A stretch of DNA of 64,000 nt from contig NZ_JAHBDQ010000027.1 in the NCBI RefSeq assembly GCF_019956555.1, positions 1 to 64,000 of the forward strand, given 5' to 3'. Under the pieces are notes generated by a model, which worked only from the letters and a program-made list of their open reading frames with translations, did no database searches and was not told the DNA's origin. The stretch comes from Pseudomonas sp. A-RE-19. Its GTDB lineage: Bacteria > Pseudomonadota > Gammaproteobacteria > Pseudomonadales > Pseudomonadaceae. Made by a program: the position numbers and the translations under genes. Shown here one piece after another: positions 60,695 to 64,000 of the stretch; position 1 is the first letter of the stretch; every line of letters begins with the position of its first letter.

Positions 60695-60955
60695 ATGCTC
60701 GCCGCCGCACCAGTTCATGAAGTGCTCTGCGTTTTGCAGGAAATTTCTGACGCAATTGAAGGCCTTTGCCCCAGCTCATTTTCATGGGCATACACTGCAA
60801 CTAACTTTTTATTGATGACCGTTGTGATGCAACCGAAACCATTGTATCTAATGGGTTTCCAAAGCCGGCGAAAGGCAGCGGATCAATCCGTAGCCGGGAA
60901 TGACATAATGCGCGCTCAAGCCTGTACACCGACTGACCGCCAAAGGGCGTTGTAA
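60695..60955 (+). CDS. Possible small gene coupled to the AAA ATPase
   Basis: An 86-residue frame starts MLAAAPVHEVLCVLQEISDA after AAGG and ends in TAATG, its stop overlapping the ATPase start by one base. Such an overlap is typical of coupled translation, so it could be a real first gene of the operon. Against this, its codon use is mediocre and no domain is recognised. Residues about 8-24 may form an amphipathic helix. Confidence 0.35.
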   Translation: MLAAAPVHEVLCVLQEISDAIEGLCPSSFSWAYTATNFLLMTVVMQPKPLYLMGFQSRRKAADQSVAGNDIMRAQACTPTDRQRAL

Positions 60956-62322
60956 TGGAAATCAAAAAATTCAAGCTCACGGATGTCGGTCGATTCACCG
61001 ATTTGGACATTCAGTTGGCCCCCACCGCCAAACACCCCTCGAACGTGACAGTTCTGGTGGGAAACAACGGTGCCGGGAAAACTACGCTTCTAAAGTCGCT
61101 AGCCATCTCACTGAGCTGGTTGGTGGCCAGAATTCGTACCGAGAAGGGTAATGGCAGTCACATCGCAGAAGAGGATGTTCGAAACGGCGCCTCATCCGCC
61201 TCTATTTCGATTGCTGTAAAAGACGACTCTCTGGCAAACCCTAATAATCCCGATGCTGATCCTGAGGATGCTCTATTCCAATGGACCGTTACCCGATCCA
61301 GACAGGGTCGAAAAACAGATGCTCACAGCTCTCTGGTTGACGCCAGCCGTCTCGCGGATGTTTACCGGGATGAATTAACCGTTATTGAAAAGGCATCTCT
61401 TCCACTGATTGCGTACTATCCGGTTGAGCGTTCGGTACTGGAAATTCCTTTAAAGATCCGAACCAAGCATACCTTTGATCAACTTGACGGCTATGACAAT
61501 TCGTTGAATAGGGGTGTCGATTTTCGGCGTTTCTTTGAATGGTTTCGCGAGCGCGAGGACAGTGAAAATGAAACCGGCGTGTCCAGCACCGCCTTGTCCG
61601 AAATCTCCGAAAAGTTCGGAAAGGACAGTGACATTTGGAAAACGCTTTCCCAGTTGAAGGCATCCTCTCGTGATCGTCAGTTGACGGCGGTTCGCACTGC
61701 AATCGCAGCCTTCATGCCTGGCTTCAGCAATTTGAGAGTAAAGCGTAAGCCACGGTTGCACATGGCCATCGATAAAAGCGGAGCCACACTAAATGTGTCT
61801 CAGCTGTCACAGGGTGAAAAGTCCATGATGGCATTGGTCGGAGACATCGCCCGCCGACTGGCCATGATGAATCAATCGCTGGACAACCCTTTACACGGTG
61901 ACGGAATCGTACTGATTGATGAAGTCGACTTACACCTGCACCCCAAATGGCAGCGCAGTCTGATCCGGCAGTTGAGTGAAACCTTTCCAAATTGCCAGTT
62001 CGTACTGACAACTCACTCTCCACTCGTCATCAGCGACGCAAAAGATGTGCTGTGCTACGTACTGGATGATGGGGAGTTACAAGAGCGCGATGGCCTTTAT
62101 GGCCTTGATGCCAATCAGGTTCTGTTGAGCGTCATGGACACCGATGTTCGTAACAGCGAGGTACAGCGAAGACTGAATCGATTGCTTGAGCGCCTGCAGG
62201 ATGGTGACCTGGACGAAGCCAGGAAATTGTTTTCCGAGCTATCACTGGAGCTTTCAGACGGTCATCTGGAGCTGGCGAAAGCCGCACTGTTGATCCGCAA
62301 ACTGGAGTTGCGTCGTGCGTAA
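60955..62322 (+). CDS. AAA ATPase of a Septu/PtuA-like defence pair
   Basis: A 455-residue ABC/SMC-like AAA ATPase. Walker A is LVGNNGAGKTTLLKS (about 36-44), the signature is LSQGEKSMMALVGDIARRLA (about 281), Walker B is GIVLIDEVDLHLHPKWQ (about 318), and the H-loop is LTTHSPLVIS. There is no Toprim nuclease domain, unlike OLD proteins. The next gene is an overlapping HNH nuclease, the arrangement of Septu PtuA-PtuB and of retron Ec78 effectors. GC content is visibly lower than in nearby housekeeping genes. Confidence 0.85.
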   Translation: MEIKKFKLTDVGRFTDLDIQLAPTAKHPSNVTVLVGNNGAGKTTLLKSLAISLSWLVARIRTEKGNGSHIAEEDVRNGASSASISIAVKDDSLANPNNPDADPEDALFQWTVTRSRQGRKTDAHSSLVDASRLADVYRDELTVIEKASLPLIAYYPVERSVLEIPLKIRTKHTFDQLDGYDNSLNRGVDFRRFFEWFREREDSENETGVSSTALSEISEKFGKDSDIWKTLSQLKASSRDRQLTAVRTAIAAFMPGFSNLRVKRKPRLHMAIDKSGATLNVSQLSQGEKSMMALVGDIARRLAMMNQSLDNPLHGDGIVLIDEVDLHLHPKWQRSLIRQLSETFPNCQFVLTTHSPLVISDAKDVLCYVLDDGELQERDGLYGLDANQVLLSVMDTDVRNSEVQRRLNRLLERLQDGDLDEARKLFSELSLELSDGHLELAKAALLIRKLELRRA

Positions 62323-62947
62323 GATCAACAAGGGTATTGAGCCGGAGGCGCTGACTCGATGGAAGCGCTTGAACAGCACATTACGTTACCGGGATTTGCC
62401 CGTTGAAGAGAGTCGGTCCATTCGCTCAGCGTGTATCTCGGAACAGTACGGCTTATGTGCGTATTGCTGCCAGGCAATCACGATTGACGACGCTCATAAC
62501 GAGCATATTGAGGCCCAGGATCGCGCGCAAAATCGCACTTTAGACTTATCCAACATAGTCGCAAGTTGCCAACGCTCCCATCAATGCGGCCACGGTCGAG
62601 GCACGCGAGCACTGCCACTGACGCCTTTGATGGATGAATGCGAAACCGAGTTGAAGTTCTATCTGTCTGGTCTGGTAAAGGGGCATACCGACCGAGCCAA
62701 TACTTCCATTGAGGCGTTGAATCTGGGTCATACCGAGGAAAGCAATCGTGGTCTTGTCGGTGCACGTAAAACTCTGGTTGATGCGTTGATTTATACCCAG
62801 AACCTGCCACCCGACGAGTTGCAGTATGAGGACGAAGATTTCTTGGGCTTACTTCTGGAGGACTTGCAAACGCCTGATGCCGGGCGCCTGCAGCCCTTCT
62901 CACCTGTATTGGTTAATGTAATCCGTCATTTGCTGGCACGACCTTAA
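62315..62947 (+). CDS. HNH endonuclease of a Septu/PtuB-like defence pair
   Basis: A 210-residue HNH nuclease resembling the TIGR02646 (retron/PtuB) family. The zinc and catalytic region reads GLCAYCCQAIT (Cys48, Cys51), then HNEHIEAQDR (Glu63-His64) and LDLSNIVASCQ (Asn80, Cys85), with CGHGRGT at 91-97 as in retron-associated HNH proteins. The C-terminal half is helical and probably binds the ATPase. It starts with GTG inside the last 8 bases of the ATPase gene, so the subunits are likely co-translated. Confidence 0.85.
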   Translation: MRKINKGIEPEALTRWKRLNSTLRYRDLPVEESRSIRSACISEQYGLCAYCCQAITIDDAHNEHIEAQDRAQNRTLDLSNIVASCQRSHQCGHGRGTRALPLTPLMDECETELKFYLSGLVKGHTDRANTSIEALNLGHTEESNRGLVGARKTLVDALIYTQNLPPDELQYEDEDFLGLLLEDLQTPDAGRLQPFSPVLVNVIRHLLARP

Positions 62948-62971
62948 AACAGTCAGGACCGTCTACCAGAG

Positions 62972-63008
62972 GACTGAGGCGGTTGAAAACGACCACCTCA
63001 GTCATTTT
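62972..63008 (+). terminator. Terminator after the ATPase-HNH operon
   Basis: GACTGAGG and CCTCAGTC enclose an imperfect stem and are followed by CATTTT. It lies 25 bases after the HNH stop codon. Confidence 0.65.
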
Positions 63009-63091
63009 CGACACACCCTCTGGAAGAAGGACTAATCCCCACACAGTCATCCCTCCTACCTGAAAAGATCACCACAGAGTTCAGTGGCAAT

Positions 63092-63649
63092 TCATTCATC
63101 CGGCTGCTCAGGGGGTTTGGCGGGCTTCGCCGGTTTGCCTTTTGCGCCTTTTACGCCTTTGACCGGTGCAACTTCAGCCACCGGCGCAGGCGTCGGTACC
63201 GTTGCTTCTTTCTCAGCGGCCGGCAGTTGGTCGATGGTGTCAAAGATTTTCTTCAAATCGACCGATTTCGACTCAGCCCCTGAACTCTCGATTTTCTTCT
63301 CGCCGTCCTTGCCCAACAGAATGACTTTGGGCAAAGCCCCGGCGCCGAGGTTCAGCGAGCGGATCAGCGCCATGGTGTCCTGCTGGCCGAGATCTTTGCC
63401 ATCGAGCTGACCGAACATGTTCAGCACGCTGTACACCTTGATGTTGCGCTGGGCGACTCCCTGCTTGTTGGCGGGATCCTCCAGCGACTTTTTCAGGTTC
63501 ACCCAGACAGGGTCAACGCTGCTGGGGGCGATGACAATCAGGGGACGGGCCCTGCCCACGTCTTTAACCAAGGGTGAATCGTCATCGGCGGCGAACAGGG
63601 GACCGACGAAAGCCAGCAAAGTAGCCAGGGTCAAAGACCTGATGAGCAT
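63092..63649 (-). CDS. DUF4174 family exported protein
   Basis: A 185-residue precursor with a signal peptide ending near PLFAADD (about 21). The central domain (about 30-130) matches the DUF4174 pattern, a thioredoxin-like fold without a CxxC pair, including RPLIVIAPS and ALPKVILLGKDGEKK. The C-terminal tail is a low-complexity Lys/Ala/Pro/Val stretch. AAGGAG lies 6 bases before ATG 63649, which decides the start over the nearby ATG at 63655. The function is unknown. Confidence 0.8.
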   Translation of the reverse strand: MLIRSLTLATLLAFVGPLFAADDDSPLVKDVGRARPLIVIAPSSVDPVWVNLKKSLEDPANKQGVAQRNIKVYSVLNMFGQLDGKDLGQQDTMALIRSLNLGAGALPKVILLGKDGEKKIESSGAESKSVDLKKIFDTIDQLPAAEKEATVPTPAPVAEVAPVKGVKGAKGKPAKPAKPPEQPDE

Positions 63650-63829
63650 GCGCATCTCCTTTTGATATCCACGCTCTAATGATTGCGCATCGCGGTGAAC
63701 GTTCCGGGTGACGCACCGCAATTGTGATTCGCCTTGCCCCAAGCTTAGGTCAGGGCGGTCATTGCGCAACAGCCTGAGCTAATCTCATAGCACGACACAA
63801 ACGACCTGATTCGCCGTGAGGATCTTCGC

Positions 63830-64000
63830 ATGAGCGCTCAGTTGAACCACACCATCGTCTGGTGCCGTGACAAACAGGTCTCGGCCCATTACCTGACCGA
63901 CCTCCTCGGCCTGTCCGCCCCGGAGCCGTTCGGACCGATGCTGGTCGTCAAGTTCGATAACGGGGTATCGCTGGACTTCTACAACAACGACCCACCCATT
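63830..64000 (+). CDS. VOC family (glyoxalase-like) protein, partial
   Basis: The first 57 codons of a gene cut by the window end. The N-terminus MSAQLNHTIVWCRDKQVSAH, followed by LLGLSAPEPFGPMLVVKFDN, has the typical first beta-alpha-beta-beta module of vicinal oxygen chelate proteins, with a possible metal His in NHTIVW. GAGGA precedes the ATG. Confidence 0.75.
   Translation, partial: MSAQLNHTIVWCRDKQVSAHYLTDLLGLSAPEPFGPMLVVKFDNGVSLDFYNNDPPI

Noticed and set aside
60446..60718. 90-residue minus-strand protein over the structured RNA
   Set aside because: The frame is made of hairpin arms; no ribosome-binding site or domain supports it.
60434..60954. Retron msr-msd for the ATPase-HNH pair
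   Set aside because: No reverse transcriptase gene is present in the window and the hairpins fit a C4-like layout better.

Overview
The window looks like chromosomal DNA of a fluorescent-group Pseudomonas. The evidence is the GC-rich coding sequence, the tig-clpP-clpX-lon-hupB-ppiD order, the tRNA Arg-His-Leu-His cluster beside folD, an ampR-ampC pair, a wss-type acetylated-cellulose operon, and several families of Pseudomonas-style REP inverted pairs between genes. The species assignment is inference; no database was searched.

Layout. 1-3300: a LysR regulator divergent from phnW-phnX (2-aminoethylphosphonate breakdown), with a REP pair inside the operon. 3300-4385: an AT-rich pocket with an odd protein made of nine exact 7-residue PDG repeats. 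4385-11760: cytochrome b561, a D-cysteine desulfhydrase/ACC deaminase-like enzyme, fadH, a nitrilase-fold protein lacking catalytic residues with an AraC regulator, a 28-residue peptide and a DUF2242 lipoprotein. 11900-20700: the protein quality-control block ppiD, tRNA-Asp, hupB, lon, clpX, clpP, tig, all on the minus strand, with convincing promoters for hupB, lon (heat-shock type) and tig. 20950-23820: four tRNAs, folD, pbpG. 23820-37480: mostly small lipoproteins and membrane proteins, TerC, NhaR-like regulator, MFS exporter, SstT, DUF1993, YceH, cupin, shikimate dehydrogenase-like, AI-2E permease and trhP/yegQ.

37950-53340 holds a nine-gene cellulose operon, wssA to wssI: a BcsR-BcsQ fusion, BcsA with an intact PilZ site, BcsB, BcsZ, BcsC, then the acetylation genes WssF, G, H and I. 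Most junctions overlap, and a good sigma-70 promoter lies 120 bases upstream. 53414-57211 is a D-glucarate module (GntR regulator, MFS permease, glucarate dehydratase) with FadR-type operator motifs in the divergent intergenic region. 57336-59539 is ampR-ampC, the inducible class C beta-lactamase pair, with the AmpR residues Thr103 and Asp135 in place.

59770-63010 is the most accessory part: two small Pseudomonas proteins (one DUF6124-like), a structured RNA candidate resembling C4 antisense RNA, a small ORF coupled by TAATG to an AAA ATPase, and an overlapping HNH nuclease gene. The ATPase-HNH pair resembles the Septu (PtuA-PtuB) or retron-Ec78 effector pair, but no reverse transcriptase is present. 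The window ends with a DUF4174 protein and the start of a VOC-family gene.
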